From Oreohelix idahoensis (taxonomy: Eukaryota > Mollusca > Gastropoda > Stylommatophora > Oreohelicidae), in the NCBI GenBank assembly GCA_024509875.1, contig JAMPIV010004907.1, forward strand, positions 127,501-191,500: a stretch of 64,000 nt of DNA, in the 5' to 3' direction. Of the stretch, positions 38,814 through 50,073 are shown piece by piece. The position numbers and the translations under genes are program-made. The notes under the pieces are model-generated. The model searched no databases, had not been told where the DNA came from, and was given only the letters and a program-made list of their open reading frames with translations. The first letter of the stretch is position 1. Every line of letters starts with the position of its first letter.

Positions 38814-40441
38814 ACGATTAACAAGAGATCACTAAAGTAGCCATACTCAGTGCATGATCTTCAACCGGCAAATAACTCAGCAACAAAGTGGCGGCCGAAT
38901 GCGGGGAACGACAGAAAAAAAGAAACAAACTTCTGTTCCTTACGCACATGTTAACCATAATATTTATGATCAAGTTTCGATCACATGATCCAGTCGAAGA
39001 TGACGTCTTACTCATTCTAATGCCTAACAACGTGACGTCACTGAAAGTCGTGTAGGTGATCTGTCGGAGAAACCAAAGTCGTTTTCTAAGCCTAACCAGG
39101 GGAAACATGAGCCATTTGAAGCAAACACACGATATGGACTACAGGAGCAGACAGTCAGGGGCATTAGCCTAGCTGTTGACGACCTCTAGCACTGATCTAA
39201 GCAACGGAAAAGATAAGTCTAGTTGTTTTAATACTGTCGTCATTGCAAACAGTAATACTGAGTCCATGCCTTTTCTGAATGTGTTTCATGTATTTTTTTG
39301 GGTTGTTTTAATGTGTTGTTAATTAGTGGGCCGGTTGGAGGGAACTGAAATCTCTGGGGAATGTCGCGAACAGCTGACCACCTAGATTTCAGTCGGTCTT
39401 AGGGCAGTTAAACGATTGCACTTTTGGAAGCCCCATTGAGGTTTGCCATTGGACTACCTGTCCAAATCTGCTGTCGTTTGACGATTTGTGTTAGCTGTGC
39501 CGTTCCGTAGATAACTGGCGTATTTTATTTGTACTAAGTTCACATTTTTATTCAGTTTTGTATCATGTTTGTTAACTATTTCGTCCAGTCTCCTCTTATT
39601 ATCATTTATTTGATGATTGTTAAATGGTCGTCCGTTATGAGTCCTGTGATGTCATCATTTTTTGCAGTCATTTTTTTTGTGTACTTTGCATATTAAGTTG
39701 ACCTCGGGTCAGACCTTGACCCTTCATTTGGCTTGTGACACTTCCGCTTGTTTTATTTAGTTCATAAATTCATTTTTAATTGTGAAAATGTCTTGTTTGC
39801 GTCTTGACATTGTTTGTACCCTTTAGTTGCATCATTGTTTTGTTTGTCCTCATGATATATATTAAATACTACATTAATAATATGATATTATATGCAATAA
39901 TACACTTGTAATTTAATTTAATTAATTTTTTTTTGATATTTAAGGTTAATATGGGACATTGCATAATTATGCAGTGATAGTCCAAGAAATTAGCACTACA
40001 ATTTATAAGAGATGCCTAGGGCATAATAATATAATATATATATTGACCAAATAAAATAATCTTATAGTCTACCTTTGAGGTAATAGACCCATTGTATATT
40101 ATTTAATATACTTTTCTGGTACTAAGAGAGTGACTTAGTACATTGAACAATATAATTACTAGGAATCATACCCAACATTATTGGATATTGAGATTAATTG
40201 TGTGATGTAATTACATTATAGTTAACAGATATCATAACTATTTATGATATAGTTAGTACTTAGATACAATATTGTTACAAAATATTGTCTATTAGTTGAA
40301 CTTAGACATAAGAGTTCAATACTATTGTGATTATTTATATTGAATATTCCTAAGTTGAGTAAGTATAATAATTACTCTGAAGCTACTATTGACTATTTTA
40401 ATCAGTAATTATCAATAATTACCTACCAGATAAAAGTCAAA
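38814..40441 (+). other. Long 1.6-kb leader between 5' LTR and gag
   Basis: Non-coding, increasingly AT-rich toward gag. No clear tRNA-complementary primer site follows the LTR block. This is unusually long for such an element and may include the unmatched end of the LTR. Confidence 0.6.
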
Positions 40442-41839
40442 ATGCTTACTATAGACCATTTCGTTAAAATTGGTAAGGAATATGGTTATAAATCTCAAGA
40501 ACTTCGTCAGTTTGCTGAGGCAGAACTGGAAAAACATAAAGCAGAAATGGAGGAACGGGAAAGAAAAGAAGCAGAGAAAAAGGCTGCATTAAAGAAAGAG
40601 GAAGAGGAACAAAAGGCTGCATTAAAGAAAGAGAAAGAGGAACAAAAGGCTGCATTAAAGAAAGAGGAAGAGGAACGTGAGATGAAGCAAATTGCCAAGG
40701 AAAATAGATTAAGAGAAATTGCTCAACAGGAAGAAGAGAATAAATTGAAACGAGAGGAAATTATTTTACAACAAGAAATGGAATTGGCGCGTATTAAATT
40801 GGAGACAGCAAGATTACAAGCACAAAGTGCTGATGCAAACCAGAATAATAACGCACAAAATGGATCATCATCCAGCCAAACTAAACATTTCTACAACTTT
40901 AAATTACCCACTCTCAACTTAAACGTGGACGACCTTTCATCGTTCCTGTCACGTTTTGAACAGACTTGCAAAACTAACCATTTGCCTGAAGAGTCATGGG
41001 TACTCAAGTTAAATGAATTCTTGGTTGGAGAACCACTGACGGCTTCTCAAAATGCTGACCCATCAATAGCAAATAACTACGGTGCTATTAAGTCCTTGCT
41101 TTTACGAAGGTTTCACCTGGACGAGGAACACTGTAGGTTGAAATTTAAGGGAATTTTACCTGAATCTCCAAAAGATTTTGCAGGATTCATTGCGAACATA
41201 CGCAATACATTTAATAGATGGGTTGAACTGGCAGAAGTCAACAAATCATACGACAAATTAGTTGATTTACTACTACGGGATAAGGTATTATCTTCGGTTA
41301 GCCAGCCATTTTTTGCATATTTGCAGGAGCGTAAACCAGGTACTATTGACGAGTTAGAAAAAATTTCTTTAAACTACTGTTCGGCACATCCGAATGCAAC
41401 CATTTCTAACTCCTCATTAAGAGAACCTCTACCTGTGGCGTCTAATATGGCCTACAATCATAATAACAAACAAAGACATCACAGTGTAGACAGAAGCAGG
41501 TTCCAAAGAAATCACAATGTTCACTTTCAGAAGGGACATAATAATGATTTCAACAATAAAAATGAGTTCAACAGAGGTAGATCACGAGATAGAAATTATT
41601 CACCTCAAACAAACTACCACAATGGTCAACATAACACTAATTATAATCGATCACATACTCCCAATAATAACAATAACTGGAATGGTAATAATCATGGCTC
41701 GAGACATCGAGATAATAGTTACTATAGAGGACGACGAGATAATTCTAACAATTATACTCGGAATCGATCTCATTCTCGGGATCATCTCATTACAACCATA
41801 ATACAGGGGCGGCAGTTACAAATAATACTACCCCTATAG
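40442..41839 (+). CDS. gag: Gag polyprotein
   Basis: 465 residues from ATG at 40442. Residues about 25-130 form a charged coiled coil with three tandem 11-residue units (KAALKKEEEEQ-type, about nt 40580-40678). Residues about 150-320 form a capsid-like region (KHFYNFKLPTLNLNVDDLSS ... FLVGEPLTA ... LLLRRFHLDEEHCRLKF) as in invertebrate gypsy elements. The C-terminus is basic and rich in asparagine, histidine, arginine and serine (nucleocapsid-like, RGRSRDRNYS) without a clean CCHC knuckle. The next ORF overlaps in the -1 frame. Gag packages the RNA into cytoplasmic particles. Confidence 0.85.
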   Translation: MLTIDHFVKIGKEYGYKSQELRQFAEAELEKHKAEMEERERKEAEKKAALKKEEEEQKAALKKEKEEQKAALKKEEEEREMKQIAKENRLREIAQQEEENKLKREEIILQQEMELARIKLETARLQAQSADANQNNNAQNGSSSSQTKHFYNFKLPTLNLNVDDLSSFLSRFEQTCKTNHLPEESWVLKLNEFLVGEPLTASQNADPSIANNYGAIKSLLLRRFHLDEEHCRLKFKGILPESPKDFAGFIANIRNTFNRWVELAEVNKSYDKLVDLLLRDKVLSSVSQPFFAYLQERKPGTIDELEKISLNYCSAHPNATISNSSLREPLPVASNMAYNHNNKQRHHSVDRSRFQRNHNVHFQKGHNNDFNNKNEFNRGRSRDRNYSPQTNYHNGQHNTNYNRSHTPNNNNNWNGNNHGSRHRDNSYYRGRRDNSNNYTRNRSHSRDHLITTIIQGRQLQIILPL

Positions 41840-42771
41840 CTCAGGTCCCACTTGACAATAATACAACACAGTCTTCTGCTGCATGTTTTGCTATTAATTA
41901 TAATGTGGCAAATAGTTGCCAACAATGCAATCTTATTTTTCAGAAGGCGAAAGAAACAGTGCTTAACTGCGGACATATTATACCACAGGTAGGTCTTGCA
42001 GTCAACGATGGAACAGGCTTACTAATTTTTAACAGGGGATTAGTTAATGGATCCGTCGTCTCAGTGCTGAGGGATTCAGGATCCACAACGATTGGTGTAC
42101 GTCAGTCGCTGGTACATCCTAGCTGTGCGACAGGAGAATATGTCCGTTGCATGACCTTCGGGGGTACTATTGAGTACTACCCCACTGCCATAGTACATGT
42201 TAATACACCATTTTTTTCAGGTAATGTCAAGGTGTGCATGCTACAGAATCCATCAGCTGATCTTACATTAGGACGCATACATGGGAGTAAAGATTGCACT
42301 CCTAAAGAAATTAATGATTGGGAGAAAAAAAATTTGCATTCTTTTAGCAACGCTAACGCTGTTGTTGATATGGCTACACTTCGTGCCAACAACATAAATA
42401 CATGTGGCACAGCAGTTTCCAACTTCACTCTCAGTACTATCCTGGAAATTGATGAAGATGATAGATCTATTGGACAACATACTAAGGATATAACTGATCC
42501 TAATAAAACTGTTGACGTTGTCAACATTGACAAAAACATTATGAGGAAGAATAATAGGTTAAATAATAATGCTGGACTTAAAAGGAAACATAAAGTTAAC
42601 ACAAATAATTATGATGAAAAAGTTTTTACTTTGCCCAGCAAAGACATGTCTACGACATGTAGGAAACTTAATACCTTTGGTGATGATAGGTATCATCCTC
42701 AGTCCAGTCAGGATGATACGACATCCAACAGAAAGACAATGTCGGTGTTGAAGGGAAAGTTAATTCTTTGA
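41750..42771 (+). CDS. pro: Retroviral-type aspartic protease ORF, -1 frame
   Basis: The frame is open from just after a TAA at about 41747 and overlaps the end of gag by about 90 bases in the -1 frame, consistent with ribosomal frameshifting. No ATG is needed (the first in-frame start-like codon is GTG at 41905). It shows C-Q-Q-C ... C-G-H (NSCQQCNLIF, VLNCGHIIPQ) and then the catalytic LRDSGSTTIGVRQSL (D-S-G in place of the usual D-T-G). The flap-like MTFGGTIEYYPTAIVHVNT follows, then a hydrophobic ADLTLGRIHG. A 150-residue polar tail of unknown role follows the protease. Confidence 0.75.
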
Positions 42772-43094
42772 CAAAGAATACATATCATCATTGTCCACTA
42801 TTTCGTGACAATGATACTACATATATTGGGAAAAGTGCGTATTCTCGCACAGTGTTAGTGCGAAATCTGCCGCAGGATACTACATGGCAGGCACTTAGAA
42901 TTTTTTTTGATTATACAGCAAACGTTAAGTTTGTTCGTCTTCTGCCATCATGCAATGGGCAGAATAGACAGGCGATGGTTACATTTCGTAACAATCGAGA
43001 CGCTCGTTGGGTAATCGAGCGTGATAATGGTGTTTATTTTCATCACCGTTATCTAAAGTTACAATTAGTACCTGATTCTGCGCCACGCAGATAA
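42714..43094 (+). CDS. RRM-like protein between protease and RT
   Basis: A third frame, again -1 relative to the protease frame, overlapping it by about 55 bases and open to a TAA at 43092. From about 42849 it reads TVLVRNLPQDTTWQALRIFF, with RNP2-like VLVRNL. A loop NGQNRQ leads to RNP1-like QAMVTFRN, then DARWVIERDNG and HRYLKLQLV. The strand-helix-strand-strand-helix-strand order matches an RNA recognition motif of about 75 residues. The usual RNP1 aromatics are partly replaced (M and F). RRMs are not a standard part of Ty3/gypsy pol to my knowledge. No ATG starts the frame, so translation would depend on frameshifting. Confidence 0.6.
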
Positions 43095-43227
43095 TGGTGT
43101 ACGCTCACCCTTTTGTCTTATTTCTTGATGACTCAGCTCTAGTCAGTCATCATTTCTTTTCCTTATTGGTCATTTATTCTTATACGTCTTAGATATCAAG
43201 GGACACAAAAAGATATTTCATATTAAC

Positions 43228-44817
43228 ATGCTCAAGCAATTTCATACACGTCCTGAACACTTACAGTCAATTTTTCATGAACTAGATGACAACACAGTAT
43301 CTACTTGTTATTATTCTAACTTATCTGTCATCCAGGAAGAAGAATCTTCTTTTCCTGAGGTACAGTTACCGTTACCGGTACCAGTAGTTCAACCTACTGA
43401 ATCTTGGCGGGATGTAACCATCTCTTCAACGGTTACACCGCAACAGCGTCTACAGATTGCTAATCTCTTACAATCTTATCCAGATGTGTTGACCGACGTC
43501 CCGGGTCGCACATCGGCTATCAGTCATGACATTACTCTCAATGATGATACACCTATTCGTGTACATCCCTATTCTGTTCCTTTACATTTCCTTGCTAAAA
43601 CTACTAAGGAACTTGAACAGATGTTGTCTCTGGGAATCATTGAGACTAGTAATTCGCCATTCTCTTCTCCATTAGTGATTGTCCGGAAGAAGGACAATAA
43701 CATCAGACTATGTGTTGATTATAGAAAATTAAATGCTAAGACTATAGTTGACAGCGAACCACATCCACTTATCGACGACTTACTGCCACGTCTATCCAAC
43801 GCAACTATATTTAGTAAGATAGACTTAACTAAAGGTTATTGGCAGATACCACTGACCGAAAAGGCTAAGTACTACACCGCATTTTCCACTCCACAAGGTC
43901 TATACCAGTGGAATGTGATGCCTTTTGGGCTTGTTAATGCGCCAGCTACCTTCATTCGCCTGATGCGACAAATTTTATCAGGTAGACCAGACGTTATTAC
44001 ATATATTGACGACATATGCTTGTTTAGTTCGTCGTTTGAGGAACATGTTTCGGGACTTAGATATGTTTTCGACACTCTAAGGAATTATCATCTAACTGCT
44101 AAACCTACAAAGGTGCAAATCGCGTGTAATGAGATAACCTTTTTGGGACATATCATTGGATCGGGATATATCCGAACGTTACCTAGTACAGTCTCCAAAA
44201 TTCTAAACATAGCAGTTCCTCAGACGAAGAAACAGGTCAGGAGTTTGATAGGACTTGTTCAATATTACAGTAGATTCATACCAAACTTGTCATCCATCAC
44301 GGCTGTATTGTCTTCATTGTTAAAAAAAGACATGCCGGTGAAGGTGACATGGACTGGTACATGCAATGAAACTTTCAACAAAATTATAAATTTGTTCTCG
44401 CATGAACCAATTTTAAGACTTCCCGATGCTTCCAAAAGATTTTTCTTACGAACAGATGCTAGTAACTACGGCATTGGTGCATGCCTGCTCCAGAACCATG
44501 ATGGCATTCTACATCCTACCTTATATATTTCAAGAAAGCTAAAGCCGGCAGAAACAAAGTATTCCACAGTGGACAAGGAACTTTTATCAGTGATATGGGC
44601 AATAACTAAACTTGAAAAGTTTTTGCTTGGTGCTCCATTCACCATACAAACCGACCAACGTGCTGTAGCATCTTTGCGTCGAGCTAACCACAATAGCCCA
44701 AAACTCGCCAGATATGCAATCATCCTACAGCCATTTGAATTCTCCATTGAACATATTCCTGGCACTGAAAACATTGTGGCGGATGCGTTGTCACGTAATC
44801 CTATTGACGACGAATAA
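43228..44817 (+). CDS. pol: Reverse transcriptase-RNase H polyprotein
   Basis: 529 residues from ATG 43228 to TAA, uninterrupted. N-terminal linker, then RT with LCVDYRKLNAKTI, FSKIDLTKGYWQIPL, WNVMPFGLVNAPATF and the catalytic Y-I-D-D at residues 259-262 (44002-44013). The connection segment is followed by RNase H (FLRTDASNYGIGACLLQ with first D, KYSTVDKELLSVIWA with E, TIQTDQRAV with D, ENIVADALSR with D). The sequence order and LPFGL-type box are Ty3/gypsy. It ends right after RNase H (NPIDDE) where other pol proteins continue into integrase. It is separated from the RRM ORF by 133 bases containing stops, so it needs its own initiation or splicing. Confidence 0.92.
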   Translation: MLKQFHTRPEHLQSIFHELDDNTVSTCYYSNLSVIQEEESSFPEVQLPLPVPVVQPTESWRDVTISSTVTPQQRLQIANLLQSYPDVLTDVPGRTSAISHDITLNDDTPIRVHPYSVPLHFLAKTTKELEQMLSLGIIETSNSPFSSPLVIVRKKDNNIRLCVDYRKLNAKTIVDSEPHPLIDDLLPRLSNATIFSKIDLTKGYWQIPLTEKAKYYTAFSTPQGLYQWNVMPFGLVNAPATFIRLMRQILSGRPDVITYIDDICLFSSSFEEHVSGLRYVFDTLRNYHLTAKPTKVQIACNEITFLGHIIGSGYIRTLPSTVSKILNIAVPQTKKQVRSLIGLVQYYSRFIPNLSSITAVLSSLLKKDMPVKVTWTGTCNETFNKIINLFSHEPILRLPDASKRFFLRTDASNYGIGACLLQNHDGILHPTLYISRKLKPAETKYSTVDKELLSVIWAITKLEKFLLGAPFTIQTDQRAVASLRRANHNSPKLARYAIILQPFEFSIEHIPGTENIVADALSRNPIDDE

Positions 44818-45748
44818 TCAACATTGACATTCCTAAAGACAATCAAGGTATACATATTGACATTGAAATTTCGTCTAACGTCCATACACGATATATGAAT
44901 ATTCGTTGAACAATCATGGAACAATATCTGACGACAAGTCGAACTTATTATCCTATGTGCACTTAATTCTTGGATGCTGGGATAAATGACATTTCTTTCC
45001 AACGTAAACGTTTGAACATTTTTGCCTAAAAGAATTCATCAGGATCAAGACTACGAATGGATCATCATATCCTATACTAATTAATTAGTTAACTTAACTT
45101 CTTAATTGAATTATTATCAATAAAATGAAATGTGAGAAAAAAATGAAATGAAAGAACAAAAAAAGAGAACGAAATCTAAAAAGAAGAAATTATGAAAAGA
45201 GAAAATAAATCTCACACAAGTATTAGATTAATATTTTTTTTAATGTACCTATACGTTATTTAGTTAGTTAAATTAGATAGTTATTATTCACTAACACTTA
45301 ACACACCCAATTAAGTTAAACTTATATTCGAATTTCTTTCTATTTCTTCTCACTTATTTTGTCTTTTCTTCTCTCATAACATCGCGTTACATTAGAATCT
45401 TAATAATTTAACTCTTAGTTTAATTAATTAATTTAATTTTAATTAGTCAAATTAATTCCTATATGACATACTAATACGACAGACCTTACTTTAATTTAAT
45501 TCTATCATTCACTATTAACATTGGACATTTTATTTAGTTGATATAATAATATGTATAATATTGATATATAATATGATTAATGTTAGATGACTATGACAAA
45601 TAGTTAGTTGACATGACCGCGACACGGTTCTACTCAGAACATCGTCGGCCATATGTCACAATTGTGTTAAATTTTTTGAAAAATTGTTAAGTCGGATAGA
45701 TCTTGAAAAAAAATCTATCGATTTTTTTTTCCCCGGTGTACAGGGAAT
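44818..45748 (+). other. AT-rich 3' region in place of integrase
   Basis: No integrase HHCC or D-D-E signature is seen in any frame. Mostly A/T with poly-A and poly-T strings. A short purine-containing CAGGGAA precedes the 3' LTR and could act as a weak polypurine tract. Confidence 0.65.
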
Positions 45749-46474
45749 TGTTACGGTATATGATATTAACGCCGTCTGCTAAAGTTATCAGACGTGCAAT
45801 TGTAAAGGTTAAGACATTTAATATATTGCGATAGATGTTTCAATTATTGAACGCTCCATACACGATCGATTATGACGTGTCTAGCGTTGTTTAGGACACA
45901 GTCGGTAACTAGGAGACGCGACCCCTTTGTTACTTGACCGCCAAGCTGAATAGCTGCGTTTTTCTAACCTTCCAATTCAATGGCATGATATAGCCATTTA
46001 TATGTGCATTTTTGATGGACCAGGGTCAGTCCTAGAACTCTATATGAGAGGAAAATTTATGGAGGTTAGTATTTAACTAGAATCCTCAGAAGGAGGAGAA
46101 TAATCGTCAAATTCGTATGAAATATTCAGACTCGCAGTCTCACTGTCGGCAGGTAGCCATGTCTAGCTGCGCGTGCATATAGCTGTGATGTTCTGACGAC
46201 AATACTGCATTGTATCCTTAAACGGACATTGACACGTAAACCAGCAGTCTACGTTATTGATTAATTTATGCATGACTTATAAGGACTTATGTTCTGTTCC
46301 TATTTGAAATGATCATCCTGTATGTACATGTGATTAAATATTACGGACTCAATCTGAAGGCATTAATTACTTCATTAATGTTGCTGAGTTCAAGTTACAT
46401 GAACTACTTCTTCATACCATGCTACTGAGTTGTATGAACACCTTCACCCTAATTCGCGTAATACTAAACAAAGC
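45749..46474 (+). repeat. 3' LTR (possibly truncated)
   Basis: Matches 38087-38813 except for a one-base deletion (CTAAAGTTATC against CTAAAGGTTATC) and one substitution (TTACGGACTC against TTACGAACTC). The match ends abruptly at AAACAAAGC. Confidence 0.88.
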
Positions 46475-49400
46475 GGCACAGATTTCATCTGTTAGACTGA
46501 TCTTGCAAGACAAGGGCCCGCCAGATAGATAGTCTACGCTGGGGAGGCCGATCACGGAGCATTCTAGAGCTGACAAGCCGGAGGGGCGCGCAGCATTACA
46601 GGGAGCTGGCAAACTGATGCTCCATTTACTGCGCATTCGGCTCGAGCGGTGGGGACAGACTAGCGGCACGAGTAGAGTTGGCAACTGACACTAAGTACGA
46701 TACTACACTGACGAAGGACTGGAGTGCTGGCACGCGCGTAAGGACTAGGTTCGTGATGCATTAGACCTACTGTCCGATACTACGGGGACATCACTGCACG
46801 ACAGTACTGGGGACAGGCGTATTCATCGGGTCTGTATACTACGTGGGCTAGCTACATGGGCTAGGGGGGGGGGGTGGGATCTACGGCTAGAGGATAATAA
46901 TAATAATAATACAGGAGGGCTACTACTAATACTACTACTACTTATAATACTATCGCACAATCATTCTTCCGATTGCACGCAACTTCAGGCAGATGAGGTC
47001 ACGTGATCCTTTGTATTTGGATAGGACTATCAAGAAAGGTTACAACTCTGAAACCCCCAAACCACCGGATTGTCCGCCTGTGCAGGGAATATCCGTTTTT
47101 ACCGGGACCAAGGTTTTCGTGAGGGTAGAGACACGGAGGGGTGGATGTACGATCCCTGTATGCAGTGTGGGGGTTGATTTGGTGCATTATATTCTGGCGA
47201 GGGGGGGACTCATGCGACATAACTGGTACCAAACTGGGTATATTGAGGACTGCCGTTCCATTGATCTACAAGAGATTTCGATGGAGAGATAGGGAACATG
47301 CTGCACGGGCGAACAGCTTGAGTAGTCCATAAAATACTGTGCCCCAATTTTATGCCACTGTGAAATGAGAGGCAACTCAGCAATCAACCCTATATTTGTC
47401 GAGCAAAAGGAGACACCAGGAACATATGCACACTAAGAGTTGTCACCCCAGTGATAGTAAGCATTCCTCAGAGTCAGAATATTACTGTAAGGTGGCTATT
47501 TTTATATTTGAGGTGAGATGAAGATTTAGAATTTAGTCAGCGTATGTAGCAAATTAGATTTTCTTTAGACACTATAGTGATTTTTTTAATAACACGAACT
47601 TAAGAAGTGGCCAGTCAGCTCTACAGTATGGCCCTGAAACATTGACACTAACAACCACGTAGTGTGGGTCTTAATAGTGATTTCAACACATGGAATGGCT
47701 TGCCTAGGGAATAGCATCTGGTGCGACACCAGACTTGGATGACTAGGCATGATGATTAAGCGAAAGTTAGGTTATATTTGGAACAACATAACGAGAAGAA
47801 AAACCTGGTATTAGACAGCGATATATGTCGAAGCGACCCTGATTGATGGTGTGCGCCGACTCAAGTTACTTGTATGTCGCAGGTACTTAATGTCAGGTAG
47901 AGATTGAGAGCTAATTCATGGTATATGTTTTAGGTGTGTTCGAAGTGGGATGGGGGGTACTAGAAGAGTTCCTCTTAGACAATATCACTAGGGACGCTGT
48001 TACTGAAGTTTTATTGTTCAGGACATCGTAGTGTTCGATCTGCGGCGCTTTACAGTTTGAGTGATAAGCAGATATTAACTCTATAGGGTTTTTTCAAAAG
48101 ATCGTATACTGTGACGTATATTGTTTTTGTGGGGGGGAAAACTATGTTGACCACAGTAATGTAATAATGATTCAATCAGAGTTTAACGGGCTGTCATTAG
48201 ACAAGCACTGCAAAATTACAATGTATTTGACTCGTTGTACTACGCTCAACAAGATAGTGAGAGTATATCCATGTCGTGAAAAATTCTACATTCCAGATAC
48301 TGTGGTGAAATTAAAAAAACTTAATGAGGGTAAAGCCTGTCAAATAACTAGTCAGAGAAAAGGAAAAACTGAATGTGAATGGTTTGTGGTTTAGAACAGT
48401 GAATATCTTCGAGAAGGTAGGGGTGGTTGATACATTTATTAAAACCCTAAGAAATTGATAGAGATTCCCCTACTTCTATGCAAAATGATAACGTTTCATT
48501 TTAGTTAGTTGTGTTAGTAAAAGCCTACTGCTTCAATACCCGCCTTCATTGACGATGTAAAACTGTACTGCTACTAATGTACTCTGCCTTGATCGTAAAG
48601 ATATGGAAACTTGAGATACGGCATATTGGGGACCAAGATAGTATATTCCTATTCATGTCATTTGAATACACTGTCGTCGGGTTGAGGTGGTGGGAAAAAA
48701 AAAAACGTAGTAGATTTTCAGGATGGGACCTAGAAGATCGGATAAGAAAGGGAGATAGGCTGAATTGCCGTTCACACGCAGCAATACTACCAACAGTCGC
48801 GCGCGTATGCACAATTTCTGCCATCACACGCGATGTAAGGCCACAAGCACTACTATCTGAGTTGTTTTCAAAACGACAGTTAAAAACGTAGAGTTAGGTG
48901 ATTACACTAGCATATTACTGTACAAAACTCTTATTGTGGAATGACTGTTGACATTCTGACTGACTCGGTAGGGTCTGTAAATCCTGGACATTGAGTAATG
49001 GTGGTACAGCAGACACCCTCTGGATAGGAAGTGATGAGTGGCAGCAACAGACACGATTATCCTGGAAAGATTAAATGCATATTTTGAATACGCATAATGT
49101 ATTAGGCCCCAGGTGTAAATTTATATATTTGAGTTTCCCTTAGGAGGGTTATGATTTGGTTTTTGATTGATTTAGAGATTGGTGTTGATTAAATGTTACG
49201 CAAATATGATCTATGTGAATGATTACAATTTGTATAGCCAAAAGAATGTATAGTGGAGGATGTCAGACAACACCCAAATCAAATCGCTCAGAGTGGATCA
49301 GATTTATATCATCACACCATTGGTACGTTGATTGTAATACGCCGGGGGACAAGTTAACCTCCTATGATTGGTTTGGCCGGAAGAGATTGTATGATAAGGC

Positions 49401-50017
49401 TAAAGCAAAACACGATTAAGTCTGGACTCACTAAATACTGACTGGGAGGGAGGATGTTTGTTACATGGGAAAACGTGGATGGTGTAGGTAAGTGTTTTTT
49501 TGGAAAAGCTGTGTAAACATGGTGATATGGATTGGTTAGACCTTGCCAATATAGTCAATCAGAGTCCGTCCCAGGTCAGCACCAACATGTAATGCATAAA
49601 TTTAAACTTGTGAACTAGGTTAGAACCAGTGGTTAAGCGCCATTGCATGGATTAACTAATAAAAGCACTGATTAGACATAGGGCAGAATCGAAAAATTTG
49701 TGTGCTATATTCAGTGGCCAGTCAAACGTAATTCCAGTATTATTTTCCGATGAATGTGAGTAAGGGTGAAAAATATTATTATATCTATTAAAAGAAAATG
49801 TGATGTAAAGTTTGATAATTAAGAGTCCCTGGTATATATGGGTGTGGTTTCAAGTAAAGCGAAACATGAGGTTAGCCTATATAGTGGCATGCTCGCAACC
49901 TGAACAGAAGGTGTCGGATGAAAGCACGACCGAACTACAATGGAATGCAATTTTTGTTACACCTGACAACGAACGCTATTTATTGACTAGTGAAGACCAA
50001 TAATGCTGGAATGGACG
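46475..50017. other. Unassigned foreign-looking segment
   Basis: About 3.5 kb between the 3' LTR and the LINE tail. It contains a G10 run (about 46864-46873), an ATA/ACT triplet stretch (about 46890-46945) and small ORFs at 46993-47292, 48167-48394, 48577-48891, 49219-49419 and 49812-50003. Some show protein-like composition (for example PKPPDCPPVQGISVFTGTKV and NKIVRVYPCREKFYIPDT) but none matches a family I know. It does not correspond to the LTR element, the LINE or the palindrome. Confidence 0.4.
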
Positions 50018-50048
50018 GTCGGCGGCTAAGGATCAAAGAAGAAGAAGA
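50018..50048 (+). mobile_element. LINE family A 3' end
   Basis: GACGGTCGGCGGCTAAGGAT followed by CAAAGAAGAAGAAG repeats the 3' terminus of the copies at 2905-2936 and 3990-4020. The palindrome arm resumes at once with ATGGAACTGCAG, so this is the right edge of the insertion that begins at 38006. Confidence 0.8.
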
Positions 50049-50073
50049 ATGGAACTGCAGCAGAAAATCTGTT

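Larger units (their letters stand above)
38087..46474 (+). mobile_element. Young Ty3/gypsy-type LTR retrotransposon lacking integrase
   Basis: Two direct repeats of about 727 bases (38087-38813 and 45749-46474) flank gag, a protease frame, an RRM-like frame and an RT-RNase H frame. The repeats differ by eye at only two positions, so the insertion is recent. No target duplication is visible: the left flank is CACCATAAT and the right flank is GGCACAGA. The 3' copy may therefore be cut by a rearrangement at 46474. Only 930 AT-rich bases follow RNase H, with no integrase zinc finger or D-D-E frame. Confidence 0.88.

Noticed and set aside
40464..40698. Antisense ORFs over the start of gag
   Set aside because: They arise from the gag coiled-coil tandem repeat. 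The sense gag frame explains the sequence.
44466..45002. 178-codon antisense ORF over RNase H
   Set aside because: It is a shadow of the intact RNase H frame on the other strand.
44818..45748. Integrase hidden by frameshifts after RNase H
   Set aside because: No HHCC, D-D-E or chromodomain-like residues could be found in any frame, and the sequence is mostly A/T runs.
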